In this document: positions 32,051 through 44,986 of the stretch, one piece after another
Layout: each line of letters opens with the position of its first letter
Position numbering within the stretch: position 1 is the first letter of the stretch
Source of the DNA: Sphagnum magellanicum
Lineage: Eukaryota; Streptophyta; Sphagnopsida; Sphagnales; Sphagnaceae
NCBI GenBank assembly: GCA_021904315.1
Contig: CM038913.1
Span: 371,958-435,957, forward strand
Reading direction: 5' to 3'
DNA length: 64,000 bases
Program-made: the position numbers and the translations under genes
The notes under the pieces: model-generated
Databases searched by the model: none
Told to the model about the DNA's origin: nothing
Seen by the model: only the letters and a program-made list of their open reading frames with translations

Positions 32051-35000
32051 ATACTTTATTATTATTTTTGTCTAGAGGATACAAAACATTACTACCATTT
32101 GTATTGTGAACCCATAATGGGACCCAGATGCTATGCAATCAATTGCTGAGCACCATATGAGAATTTCAAGTAGTCTCATTAACAAATGAATCCATTATTG
32201 TTAGGTTAGTCTGTGTATTGATAATTCGGATTTTCTTGAAATTGACTCATTCCCTTCTTCTTTGATATCATGTTTCTTTGGGTTTCCACCTAGCCTACTA
32301 GTCTCTTTAACCGACAAGAATCTAATTCCCAGAATAAAGAAATGAAAGGAAAGAAGCTTACAGCAACATCAGCACTGCAATCTGTTGCCATTGCTCAAAT
32401 TAAAATTTACTTGCAGAGGTATGGATTAACTCCCCCAAATAAATTGAGTCTGATATTTTTTTGGGAGTTTATGTTGAATTCTCCAATTCAAGATTGGTAT
32501 GCAAGTTGCAAAGACCATAATTATTCACAGAATTGAAATAAAATGATGACGACTTTTGTTGGTTTAGTCTTGCACTTGCTTGGTTACATGAATTCAAAAA
32601 TCATGCCAACTTATGCATATATACTCTATACAGGTAGAGGATAGTCAAACATGTCATGACTTTTGGAAAAAACCAAATGCATTGTGATCAACATGAACTA
32701 TGGGGGAATTAGGTCTTCTATAATGATTGAATTGGCTTAATGACAATTCCAAATTAGCTATAATAGGAGCTAAAGTACCAACTCCTAGTACACTCACTAG
32801 AGTATGCTTGGTAGAGAAGAGGAGTGTTTTGTAGCAATGCCTTTTGGTGTTTGAACACTAGACATGGGGTAATCAAATCTCATAATCAAATCTCCCAATT
32901 TTGACTCTCTCATTTGTCCTTTCATATCACATCTCCTTGGATCTTCATCAATGAATAGTCCGTTGCAATTTCAATGTCATTGGTGAAGTATAAAGCATGC
33001 TTCAATACATACTTAAACTGAATATATTTTGATGAAACGCTTTTGGGAGTAAATTTGTTATGGGATTGTAATATGTGGGAAAATTTGTGGACTGAGGTTG
33101 TTGTCGGTAGTAGGTACCTAGAGTTTTTAAATATTTATTCCAAGGTCCTTTCATTGCAATTTATTGTAATTCTCATGTAATGTGTAATTTTTGTTTATGC
33201 TAATTCTAGCAATTTATTTTGATTGACATTAATGACACATGCCTAATATGGTGGGTTCATGACATATAATAGATAGATATCTAATTGTATGTGAAATGAA
33301 ACGTATTAGATTTTATAAATGCAATGTGATTTTGAATCAACAATATGTTGACCATATTTCGCCAAACTATGTGTAGTCAGCAAGGTAGAATTTATTAGTT
33401 GTATGCTGTTATAACAATGTTCATAGTTTAGACTATGATGAATGTTTGATTTGTATTGAATATGTTTGTGAAAATTTTAGCTCCATGTGTTGGAATATTG
33501 AAACAAATTGGAGTAGGTGTGTGAGTGGATATTAGTGCAAGTATAATTCAATTCAATTTTAGGTACATTTTGTGAACTACAAGCAACAAGTTTATGGAGA
33601 TTATCTTGCATGAAGTCTAGAGACAAAATGAGGTATTATTATTAAGCATTTGACATAGAAAATTCATTGCATGTTGTGGTTCCATGCTTATTTTGAATGA
33701 GTCTGAAACATTTCTGGAGGATGTTTTATAAAAAGCATTGGACTTCTAAAAGCTCAAGCACCCAAAGCTTCTTTTACATACATTCATTGTTGGTCACTTT
33801 TGAAAAACATGCCAAATTGGTTGATGTAAGAATTGCTTCAAAGAAAAGCCTTCCCACAAGGTCCAAAATCTAGTGACTAATATAATGGAGGAATTTGAGG
33901 AATGAGAAATTCTGGAATCCTTGAGTGATGGGGGTGAAAAACACTTGCAAGGTGATAAAGTTGCAAAGGAAGATTAGAAGACAAAGGTGTTGAAGGATTA
34001 TGTTGAGCACATGCAAGTGAAAGTGATCATGAACATGGTGGTAATGACTTTGGAGAAGGCAAAGATTTTTGAGGACTAGTTAGCCTTAACAATCCTCACC
34101 ATATGTAAGATTGCTCTGAGTTTGGTAGAATCATGAGAGTAACTGCAATTGTGTCAATAAGAGGAACTCACAAAATTGTGGTGTCACCTGGTTGTTGGCA
34201 TGAATTTGGTTTTTGTAGTTAACAATGTTGACACATGTTTGCCATCATCAACCAATTTCAAGATGACAATTCTAGATCCCAATTTTGGTGCAAACACATG
34301 TCCTATTCTTTAATTCCAACGTTTATGTATGTCCTATGCAAAAATCAACTTTGAATTCAATGCCATGACACAAGGGTGGATTAAGTGATGAGATTTGTAA
34401 AAAAATTGTCAATATTTTGTCTCAATATCATTGGTTCTTTGAATTTTGGAGTTCTTTTATCTTGTTTGTGGGGGCTGCAAATGTCCATTTCAAGTCATGG
34501 CCATGGGCAGTTGATTGATGTTTCACTTCATTTTCTTTGTCTCATGTTGTCTAAAATTTAAGGTTCAATGATGAGAATCATGAAAGGATAATCATTTTAT
34601 GTGGATGTTTTCTATGTGCAAAGACATAATATGTGAGCTCTTTATGTGCAAGGTTTTCTTTCTTTTCATTGTGTGAAATTTTTTATGTGATCCTCTTTGT
34701 GTGCAAAACTCTATGCATGATTTTTTTGGCATCAACACAAAATGATCATTTTAAGAACAACCCAAAATTGATGAAAACAACCCTAAATTCAATCAGGCTT
34801 GATCCTTAGACACATTAAAAAAAGTTGTAGAACATTGTTGTAGGAAGTGCCCATTTTTGGGAGGGGGTTTTTGTAGGTATGACCTATGACTGACAATTGT
34901 GACTTCTTTGTCACAAGGGGCCCACCCTTCCCCCACCCCAAACAAATGGGATTTTCCATATCTCAACCAAGTTCCCCTCTCATTTTTTTGTCCCACTCCA

Positions 35001-36158
35001 GCAAGAATCCCAGTCTCAGGCCAACACATTGATCTTTTAGCCATCTGTTGTAAATTTCTTGTTTTAACAGAAAAATCCCACTTGAAGTCATCTACAACTC
35101 TACCAAGTTGGATTTTCCAAAATCCAACATTTGACATGGCTTTTCTCGAGGTTTGTAAGGGCTGGTTCTTCTTTCAAAGTGGGACCCTTTGAAAACCAAA
35201 AGATCGACTATTTAGGGTTTAGGGATTATGCCATTTAAGGGTTAAAATTGATCATACAAGAGAACGATGACTGATAGGGGACCCAGAGACTGGGAGAGAC
35301 CAAATCCTTGTTTCAGAGGAACATACATAAGATGCACAAAACTAAAAACATTCCAGCCTTTGAAGAACAGATTGCCTTGATTTTTTACCCCGTCTGTATA
35401 CAGCAGACACTGGTCATAGTATTAGTGTACTAATCTATGGAGGGTGTTGAATAAGCTTATGTGTAGGTATGAAGAACAAATGTTTAACCCATAAAATTGC
35501 TGAATTTGGTGGTCTGAATTTTTTTAGTTATCTTGAGTGAACTGATAATTAAATTTGTAATAAGGTTTGGTAATTTTTTGAGACTGCAGAAGGAGCAATG
35601 GAAATGATAAAAGGGGATCATTATTTTCAATGTTCAGTGTGATAGGGTAATGGGTAGGTCTGAAGATTTGTTTTTTCAAGGCAATGGAATGCTGGATTTG
35701 GTCATTTGAATTTGTTTTCTCAGTTATTTTGAGTGACCTAAGTTAGTAGTTCAATGTGTAAGAGCATCTCCAGAGGTGCTTAGTATGTGATTGCACAGTA
35801 AAAATTATATGAAAAAAGTCAAAATATCTATACCGGCTTGGGTCATGAGAATGGTTTGGCTCATCATAATTGTGCAGGTTGCGGTGGCTAGTAAAAGGCG
35901 ACGAAAAGGATATACTAAATATGATCTGACTGTGGGTGAGCGTTTATGATTGATGCATAATGATTGGTCCAGGTGGTTTGCTATTAGTAGTCCTCCACTA
36001 TTTATTGTCCAAGTTTCATGGGTGAGAGAGCAGAAAAGTAAATAAACAACGCCTCACAAACACGCTGGCCCTGCCAATAATAAGATGTTGTACATCTACC
36101 TACAGTGTCCACACTCTGAACACCAAAAAACATTTGTTCCAACTTAAACATTCTAAAT
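32051..36158. other. Gene-poor stretch
   Basis: No coding exon, RNA gene or ordered repeat is supported. The 114- and 97-codon frames on opposite strands near 34793-35192 lack motifs. A TTAGGGTTTAGGG word lies near 35212, and GTAAGAGCATCTCCAGAGG at about 35759 resembles one end of plant miniature transposons, without a second end found. Confidence 0.4.
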
Positions 36159-36599
36159 ATGAAAGCAGTTTTACTTCCAAGAGTTGGATCGAATGCAATA
36201 CTCCTGGACCCAATAAACTTGGATGTGAAGAATATTTTTGACTACTTTGACTCTCTTTTTATGTCAAATAAAAATTATGACTGCTCCTATTTAATGGTGA
36301 AAATTATGTTGACGGTTGGTACTGTCATTTTCTTTTGTGACGCTAGTTCGAAATTGATGTGTGAGATAACAAAATTTTTAAAAATGAAATTAATGAATTT
36401 TTTTGGGAACATGTGGAAGAAGCGAAATTGTGCAGCACAATCTTATGCAGAACCACAAAAGGCACAAAAAGATAAGTTTGAGCTATTGGGAGGTGTTTTG
36501 TGTCTTGCTTACTTGTGCACTTTGTTATTTTTAATTGAAGTCTTGTACACGGTTGGAGGAGAACCTAATCACCAACAAGTTATTGGTAGAACTAGTTAG
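36159..36599 (+). CDS. Unrecognised 146-residue open frame with two hydrophobic stretches
   Basis: A single ATG-to-stop frame. Hydrophobic runs lie near residues 46-60 (KIMLTVGTVIFFC) and 110-130 (LLGGVLCLAYLCTLLFLI), separated by a Lys-rich part, so a small membrane protein is conceivable. I see no family motif, no splice signals that demand coding, and no duplicate. Base composition is like the flanks. It may well be chance. Confidence 0.18.
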   Translation: MKAVLLPRVGSNAILLDPINLDVKNIFDYFDSLFMSNKNYDCSYLMVKIMLTVGTVIFFCDASSKLMCEITKFLKMKLMNFFGNMWKKRNCAAQSYAEPQKAQKDKFELLGGVLCLAYLCTLLFLIEVLYTVGGEPNHQQVIGRTS

Positions 36600-38760
36600 T
36601 AGACATTGGAATAGCTCTAAAGGTAACAAGACCCTATAAACCAACAAGTGATTACAACATTATTACAACATCATTTGTTAAGCTATTGGAGAATATTTTG
36701 CAAGGAGTTATGGGGTTGGAACTTGGAACTTGAAAGCTCTCTTTAAAATTGAAATCTTATTGTCCGTCAATGGGGGAGGTCTAGTTCTAGTCCTAATTCA
36801 TGACCACAAAAGATGTAATTTAAAAATCCTTCAACTCTCAAGCCTTGAGGGCACTTATCCAATAATCTAACATCCAGTTCTACACTTAAGAAAACAATAC
36901 TTTCACTTTTGAGAGCTTTGAGAAGGTATGTAATTTGTAGCTTAAACTTATGGAATAGGTATGATTCTTTGACCCAGGGCTACTACCACACAGAACCACA
37001 CTTTCAGTAGGTTCTGGTGGAATTGTTTTACTATATTGCTTTTGCAGGTGGATTCTGGGGTAGCAAGTTGCAACAGTTTAAAACCTGCCTCGGTGAGTGG
37101 GAGACCTTGAGGTGCATTCTCTAATACATTAAATGTAGAGCCAAAGAAAACAGATGCAAACCTTGCCAAATGGAACATGATTGAGTGTGTTTTTTCACCT
37201 TAGACTATTGCCTCTTTTGAAAGCGGACAATTTCTGATGATTGTAATAGAAATTCAACATTGTTAAGCAAATCTTCCTCCGAGGTTCCACCAAGAGGTAC
37301 CCACATTTATTTTTTGTGATCACTAGAGTTGGCTATTGGAGGTAGCACACTAGCATCCTGCTAGGTGATATTCCTTGACATGTCCACCACGTTAGGCGAC
37401 ATTTATGGACATGAATGATGGAAACATTTTTTGAGCTTTGAGGGAAACTTAAAAAATCAACAATAGTTTTAAAATCTAGTTTGCTTCCAATTCCTATGTT
37501 TTCAGTAAGGATCTCTCCTAAGTGCTATATCATTGTAGCATTGGGTTTCTTGGTTGGCCACTTGTTTAAAAAAATTGACTGTGATTTGATTCATGATCCT
37601 TACTTGCATTAGGAATGAAAGGGGTGAACACAAGTCAAAATGCAAAGAGAGAGTCTAGCTTGGTAATTGACCACGTTATATGACCTTCTTTCAATTCATT
37701 CTTTTCCACATTTCTTTTGGAATATGTCATCTTTTAGTGAATGTCCACACAGGTTCCTCAAACACATGTGTTGTTAAAATCTGTTTTGGCCCCACCTGAT
37801 TTTTTTGCATTTCTTATGTCACAAGTTACGACTTACCACCTTCCTAGGCCTTCCTCCCAATCAGGTCATTGGAAAAAACAAGCTTAGGTCTTTAAACTTG
37901 ACTTGGTTGAAACCAAGTTTAAGTTTAATTTTAGTAAATCAAGTGTACTTCACATGGTCCCCATTAGATCCCCAAATTCCAATGCCTGTCTGAACTATAA
38001 AGTAAGCACGTGATTGAAAAATAATCTCGTGGTGTGACCTCTTTACCTACTCAATTCAACAAATATAATAACAAAAAAACTTGAAAACAAGTAGAACGCA
38101 CGAACACAATTGGAAGCCTACGACCAAATGTAACAATGTGAAATGAAATCCAACCATATTGAACCTTAGTTAATATTGACCCTATATTAACTGTATGCAT
38201 CAAGATGGTAAGGAACTTAAATCCGGTTAGACGGCTAATCACAACGAATCAGAAGCACAAAGCTGGCCCCCACACCATTTGCCATGACGAAGGCTAGGCG
38301 AATTAGGATGTATTGGAAAACAAGGACAAAATACGTAACTATTTCTTTACTATTTCTTTCATGAAAACAGGTTGTTCAAAGTTTTTGAAAGAATTTATAT
38401 GGACGATTCTCTAATTTTGATTTTTTTAAAGAACCAGAACTTGTAGTTTTCTGATTCTGAAATATGTAAAAACCGGAAACTGACAGTTCTTTGAAAATTC
38501 AAGTGACTGCACAACACTGGATTTTACCATGGTTTGCACACAAGCCAAAACAATCCATCAACTTATACCAAATCATTAATCAACTTATAGCACTGTACAC
38601 CACCCAATTGGCATTTCTTTCTGGAAGAAACAACCCAAAAGAATTCCAACCGAAAAAATAAAAAATAAAATAAAAATAAATAAATTATAAAATTACAAAA
38701 TTTGTTGAAAAATATTCACTGATTCTCACTTGGGAGGGGGGAACTTAATTTTCTTTTTTC
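36600..38760. other. Gene-poor stretch
   Basis: No supported exon. A TTTTGCAG acceptor-like site at about 37047 opens into about 40 codons without a motif. An A-rich tract lies at about 38650-38710. Confidence 0.4.
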
Positions 38761-40261
38761 TTGGTTGCATTGGAATTGTTCAAATGCCCACATTCCCTCC
38801 CCCAAGTCTGACCCCAATAATGATGATGATGATGATGGATGGCCCCAGCCCCATAGCCCGGGTCCCTTTGTGACCCTTGTTAATGGTAAGGTGACAAGTA
38901 ATGGGCAAGTGGGCTCGCCATCACAGCACTGTACTGAAACTAGAAAAGTCCGCAGTTTTAGCGTTCTCTTCGCTGCAGCACTAGTTGCGAAGTCTGGTGT
39001 ATTCTTCTTCTTCTACACTCTCTGCATGAATTTGGCACCAAATTCTTGTCAATTTTTTTGGGAATTGCGACCAATCGATTGCAGATCTGGGTTGCTGGAG
39101 CAGCGATTCATTCTCGACTTCACGAATTCGCCAAAAAAAATAAAATTTCGAAATGGATTTTTTTTGGCGCTGGCAATTGCAGTTGGCAAAAGATTCAGTT
39201 TTGTGAATGGAGCAGAGCTTTGTATGCGGGATTGTGCAAAGCGACGATGGTTGGTGTTTCAAGTGTTTGTGTGTCATGAGAACGGTACGAAGGAAATGCT
39301 TGGTTCGCTGACTGCAGTTTTTTTTTTTTTTAAATTAATTTTGGTTGCATTTTCATGGTTCGACTAGAGAATTGGCAGCTTGTGAATTTAGTCTGCACAT
39401 GAAGAAATATCCGAAAGTTTCTTAATTTCTTTCTTCTTTTGGCGGAAGATGGATCGTTGTCTTGAGATACGAAGGAATCCCTTGGCTGGCTGGCTGGAGT
39501 TTCTTTTTTCTTCCGTTTTTTTCTTGGTTGCGTTTGCATGGTTCGAGTAGAGAAAATTTGGCAGATCGTGGATTTGGTCTGTGGAGATGTATACCGACAA
39601 CTTCTTTTCCTTTTTTTTGGTGTAAAAAGATGGATTTCGTTTGTATTGAGGATCTTGGCTTTGGTGCATGTGACACCAGCATACCTGCTGGAGAAGCCGA
39701 TGTTTTCTAACCTTCTTGAACTAGTGGAGGCTTTGGTTTAGAATCTAGAGTTTCCTTTTGAATCGAGAGAGAGACGCGTGACATGCCAGGGGGGGTGGGG
39801 GAGGTAGTATGCAAGAGGAGAACTTTTCCTTTGTTTTTCTTTTGTAATAGCACTGGTTTTAAACATATGTGTTGCTTGCATATCGGTATTGATCAATCCA
39901 TCCATCCCTCTCGCCTGCTACCGATGTGGTCATGCGCGCCATTCGTTTTTTCAATTAGATTTGCTACTATGAGCTGTGCAATATTCCGGTATCATTAGAG
40001 CTCAGATGATGGCTGCTTCGCCAATTGCAGCTCAGGACATAGGAGTGTAAGACACAACTACAGCGTAGTTTGGAGCTAACATCGCATGCGGCCAACATGA
40101 ACTCTTCATTTCCAGTGCCCATTCCAAAACGCAGATATCATTCTTAAGGGGATGATGGCCTATTATTAGCATCCTTACCGGCAACGGACAGAAGAAGAAT
40201 AGAGCAGAGTGTTCATAGAGACTGTGAGTGAAAAAAAGAAGAAAAAGAGACCCTAATTCAG
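38761..40261 (+). promoter_or_regulatory. Probable promoter and transcribed leader of the CRCK kinase gene
   Basis: The region left of the kinase start is richer in GC and in T/CTT tracts than the gap before it. It has several pyrimidine-rich tracts typical of leader exons and introns. A 200-codon frame at 38765-39367 runs through it but shows only a (GAT)n-encoded Asp run and T-rich, Phe-rich stretches, so it is treated as non-coding. The exact start of transcription cannot be placed. Confidence 0.3.
39320..39680. repeat. Tandem duplication, period about 182 bp, in the kinase leader
   Basis: TTGGTTGCATTTTCATGGTT at 39341 recurs as TTGGTTGCGTTTGCATGGTT at 39524 (183 bp). A T-rich run then ATGGATCG at 39449 recurs as ATGGATTTCG at 39630 (181 bp). 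Two diverged units. Confidence 0.7.
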
Positions 40262-43200
40262 ATGTCCTTCCAGAGCTCCTCAGGTTTTGAGGTATTCAAC
40301 CTTGCACTCGATTGCTAATTGAGTTCTAGAGTATATGCTGCTAAGTTCATACAATCCTCAGTTTTGTCAGGGAACCCTAAATCCTTTCCTCCATTCTGTG
40401 ATGTAGAGGTCGCCTACCAACATGACAATGCATCTACATGCACTCACTGATTTAGAAGGCTGATAAGTGGACTGACCTAAATTCTTCTTCGCAGGTGTAA
40501 GCTCAAGGAGCAATAAATGTGGGTTTCAAGTCATGAATTGAACTGGAAGCAGACTTGACAATGTGTTCTGATCTGGAGTAACTTCTGCAAGTACATTCAT
40601 GCTGGCAGAAGTGTGCACAGCTTTGGTTTTTGGCAACTACGAGGGCAAAAGGGATTATTGGTGTGACATATTGGAGGTACTTCAATACTAATGGGATGTG
40701 TATTGGTATGCCCATGCCAGCATACTCATACCACAGATGTATCAGGTAAGCACGAAAGCCTTCAAGATACGCACTCCACATCATGACAATAGGATTCACA
40801 CAGGTGCTATTGATGAAGAAGAATCAATAGGTGAAAACACAAAATTTGCTTGATTGCCTGCTTTAGATGGAAATTTTATAGAATGATTTTCCTGCTGTTA
40901 GTGTTTGTAAGTTCTGTTTTTTCTTTTGCAGGGCATTCTGAAGTATCAGATCATGGCCTGGGGTCTGTGTCAACAAGTTCACATGGGTCTCACGCTTATC
41001 CGTACAAAAGCAGTTTACAAGAAAAGACCACTGGAGCAAGCATTTTCACAATGGCTGAGCTAAGCGAAGGGACAGGCGATTTTTCTCAGTCAAACAAAAT
41101 TGGGCAAGGAGGGTTTGGGTTGGTCTATCGATGCAAGCTCAGGGATGGTAGGACTGTTGCAATCAAACGAGCCAAAAAGGTACACTACTTTTTGTGTTAA
41201 TCCATATTATGCAGCACCTTCAAGTATTCCTCGTTGGCCCAAAAAAAAAGAGCTTTCACCAGAAGGAGGAGTTTGAAGCAGATACATAATATTTGGGAGT
41301 GTAAATGCAAAAAAGTAACTCATGTTTTGATTCTATAAATTTGCCAGGACTGGTGGTTACATTGGGCTGGAAAGGAAAGAAAGAGTGAAGGAGATATGCA
41401 TGGTAAAACAAAGCAAAATTGAACATTGATGGAAAGTTAATGTGTAGGGAAAATTTTAACTCTTGCTTCACTAAGAACCCAATCCCACCCATGAAATGCC
41501 CAAACTTTTTCCTCATGCTTAAAGTGTCTTGGTCCTCACAGTAGTGTACCGAGTAGGACACCTGGAAATTTTCCCAAAGTGATTGAAGGTTTTGGGTCTA
41601 GGTGGCCTCAACCACAAATTTCCTCCTCCACCCCAACTTTAATACTTCTAGACTTTGGGAACAAGGTGACCAACCTCAAAGACTAAGGTAGTATGAGGCT
41701 CTGAGAAATACTTTTCCAGCATACTCCTCTGTCAGCCAGTAGGCTCCCCATTTGTTTCTGCTCAAGTTATAGAGTAGATGTTTAGCTCAACTAGTCAGTG
41801 CACAGTTGGTTTTAAGGAGATGCATTGTTTTTTACCTACTGTTGGAAGTTGGAACTGCAATGCTGCATTGTCAAGCATGTTCTAAAGAAGAATAAAGAAG
41901 AAAACATCTCATGAAGAAGGGATGAACGAGTTCTAAAAATTCAGGGAACTGCCACTAGTTTAAGAGCTAACAAACTGGTCTTGGTAACATGGACAGGATC
42001 GGTTTGAGAAAAGGCTGTCAGTTGAGTTCAAGACTGAATTGGACATGCTCTCACAGGTGGACCACCTGAATCTAGTGAAGCTAATAGGCTACTTGGAAGC
42101 AGAGCATGAGCATATACTAGTAATGGAGTATGTCCCCAATGGAAATCTTCGCCAACACCTTGATGGTACACTCCCTACATACATACCTACATACATTCCG
42201 ATCTGGTCACATTTCCACAAATTTTCTTTCTGTTTCTGTTCCCCCTACATCCTACACAGTAAGGCCCCAGTTTACATCAGTCCTAAGTGTTGATAAATGG
42301 ATGTCGATTTTTTGTGAGGCTCCTCTCGCTTGATGCACCTGAAAACCAAAGTCAGGGATAGAACTTAGATTAGATTGGTCACTGCTTGTAGCAAACAGTG
42401 CACAGTAACCAATGCAGTCAGTGATGCACAGTGTTCCACATTGTCAAACTCGAGGCATCATTGATTTGCCGATCTCAAAGCTGAGTTTGAAGTACCCAGG
42501 GGTGATGGCTAACTGGTATAACCCCTTCTGGGACCTTGGGACCACATTAAGGTCAGGGGTTCTCAAACCCAGTGGTGTGCAGGTGAACCTCTTGCCAGCC
42601 CTCTGCCAATGAGCTGACTTGGGGGTGTGAACATGTCAGGTTGGGTCTGCTGCTGTGCTTCAAAAAAAATTTAAAAATAAAATAAAATTTCAAGATCATG
42701 CATTAACAGATGCTGCTGCAGTATTGGCAATCAAAGTAACTCATTTTTATGGTTTCATGACTTCAATTATTGACTAGAGCACAAATGTGCTGTAATCATG
42801 ACAGGCAAGAGCATTAAGGCATACCTCTTACCTGTGGAGAGGATTTTACAACTGAGTGAAGGGGTGACCGGCCCTTGACACAACATAGGAAGACCCACTT
42901 CCCATGTATGGGTCCACCTTGGAACTTTGCATGCATCTCACTTTCCCACTACTTCACAGTGTTCTTAATTCTTATAGTTGATACTTCTTTAAATCTTCAC
43001 TAGCCTTGAGTGTGATGCCCACTCCATTTTAAGGGTTGAATGGCAGTGACCTTTGGTCTTGGTGACTGAAGCTTCAAACTAGGGTAGATTCTAAAGGGTT
43101 GTGCATCTCATGTACATGTCTCTATGTAGGCCCCTCTAAGCCTTAGGATAAGATGCTTGCTTGTACAGGGAGAACTAAAATGAAATGAAGCTAACCCTCA

Positions 43201-44986
43201 CAAGTTAGCTTCACAAGCTTATAGTTAGAATGAGAATATCTGTTAACTATTTATATTACCTAACATGCTAATTAACTGACAAAGTCAGTGGGTAGTCATG
43301 GTATCTTGTCACTACTATATGCGATGAAGGTGATGGTCTAACATTGTGAGTGACTCTGAAAAGCTTATGACTAATTGTCATGTTAACTTCAAATTGCTAT
43401 TGTGAAGATTTCTCTACAATTTCAAAGATCTAATGTAGGCATGCATTAGAATATACTTAGCATTCAAGATCTTATTTGATTGTTACAGTATGAGAACTGC
43501 TCATCATTTTTCTCTTTTGGGCTAAAGAGAGTTTTAAGTTTTGAGTGGCCTGAAGACCATGGATGTGAAAAGTACGGTGTGCCATGAATTGGTATCTCAG
43601 TGGCCATATGTTCCAACATGTTGAGATCATAGCATAATAACTTCACTATTAAAAGTTAACGATGTGGCACTTATTGACATCTGTTTTTCACTTCCATCCC
43701 CAAAACCATGATAGTAGGAGAATAGGAGCAATATATCATCTATTTGTTTGTTTTAGAAAGAGAGGAATCCCTTTTTAAGAAGATAGTTTGTTTTTGCTCA
43801 CAAGGCTTGGGGATGTAGGCAATTATGGAGTGGCATTGGATATGGGTACGCGATTGGATATTGCTATTGATGTCGCCCATGCTCTCACCTACCTACATCT
43901 CTATGCTGGTAAGCCCAATTCCCCAAATTCAACTTTTGACTAGCCACATGCTTTCATATTAGCTAACACCATATTCTTAGACTCAATCTCTATTTGCCTT
44001 CAGCTGAAAACACTCCATGAGAGTCCAATGAGAGCTGATTTGGATGTTGTATAAATGACTAACTTTGGCCTTTGTTTGTGCAGACAAGCCAATCATACAT
44101 AGAGATGTGAAGTCATCCAACATTCTCCTCACAGGAAAATTTCGTGCAAAGGTGGCTGATTTTGGGTTTTCCCATGTGGGTCCATCAACTGATGTTGGTA
44201 TCACCCATGTTTCCACTCAAGTAAAGGGTACTCTTGGATACTTAGATCCAGAATATTTGACCACAAACCAGTTGACTACAAAAAGTGATGTTTATTCATT
44301 TGGTATCCTCTTAGTTGAGATTTTCACGGGTAGGAACCCCATAGAGTTGAAGAGACCAAGTGACGAGCGGGTTACTTTCAGATGGGTGAGCACACAATTC
44401 ATTTTGTGTCTTGTCTATTTGCTTGACTCTTTCATAAATGTAGTGGGCAAAGTTGGCATCACAAGTGGTCTAAACAGGAAAAGAAGGATATTAATCCAAC
44501 ATCAAATCAAGCTTGGTACTTTCTGTATTTGACTTGCACAAGTGGACTTGTTCATGAGAGTACTATCAAGCAAATTGATTTGTGTCTGTTCCACTAAAGA
44601 AATTGACCCCAGACTTGATTGTTTTGTAGGTATACAAGAATTTTGTGGAGGGGAATCTGATTGACATTTTGGATCCCAATATAGAGAAGACACCAGAAAC
44701 ACTAGGTGCTATGGAGCGTTTAGCAGTATTATCTTTTGCCTGTTCAGCACCATCAAAGAAGGATCGGCCAAGTATGAAAAAGTCCGTAGAAGTTTTGTGG
44801 AATATCAGAAAAGACTATCTAGCAAAAAAGCAAGCTAACCTTAAGTTAAGCACAACAAAAACTGCTAGCATGCATTGTGACAGTTTCCACAACACATTAG
44901 ACTCCAGTGGACACAACATATCAACAGACTTCAGTTCTAGAACCTCCGATGCTCAAGGCTCTCAGAGACATCACAGTAGTCCCTAG
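40262..44986 (+). CDS. Calmodulin-binding receptor-like cytoplasmic kinase (CRCK family)
   Basis: Six exons join without a break into 408 codons: 40262-40283, 40932-41179, 41997-42165, 43780-43908, 44084-44385 and 44630-44986. The protein has a Ser-rich N-terminus, then a full kinase domain: [14 protein letters not shown] (P-loop), VAIKRAKK (ATP lysine), [28 protein letters not shown] (catalytic loop), [11 protein letters not shown] (DFG), [14 protein letters not shown] (activation segment) and [18 protein letters not shown] at the end. [20 protein letters not shown] and the WNIRKDY tail match plant CRCK1-3, cytosolic or membrane-associated kinases that bind calmodulin ahead of the kinase domain and act in stress signalling. 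All catalytic residues are present. The first exon is short and chosen because its phase fits. Exon 4 uses an AAG acceptor; a nearer one would break the frame. The tail after the kinase is Ser-rich. Confidence 0.85.

Noticed and set aside
34793-35192. Overlapping 114- and 97-codon frames on opposite strands
   Set aside because: No motif on either strand and no splice context; the GC-richer base composition explains the open frames.
35759-36150. Miniature transposon starting GAGCATCTCCAGAGG
   Set aside because: Only one end resembles plant miniature elements; no inverted partner was found within 1 kb.
38765-39367. 200-codon open frame with an Asp run
   Set aside because: Phe-rich runs come from T tracts, the Asp run from (GAT)n, and the region behaves like a leader of the kinase gene.
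39357-39420. tRNA suggested by GGTTCGA words
   Set aside because: No cloverleaf arms fit around GGTTCGACTAG or GGTTCGAGTAG; the words belong to the 182-bp duplication.
40850-40931. Signal peptide in front of the kinase
   Set aside because: The hydrophobic stretch is the pyrimidine-rich end of an intron; the exon starts at 40932 after TTTTGCAG.
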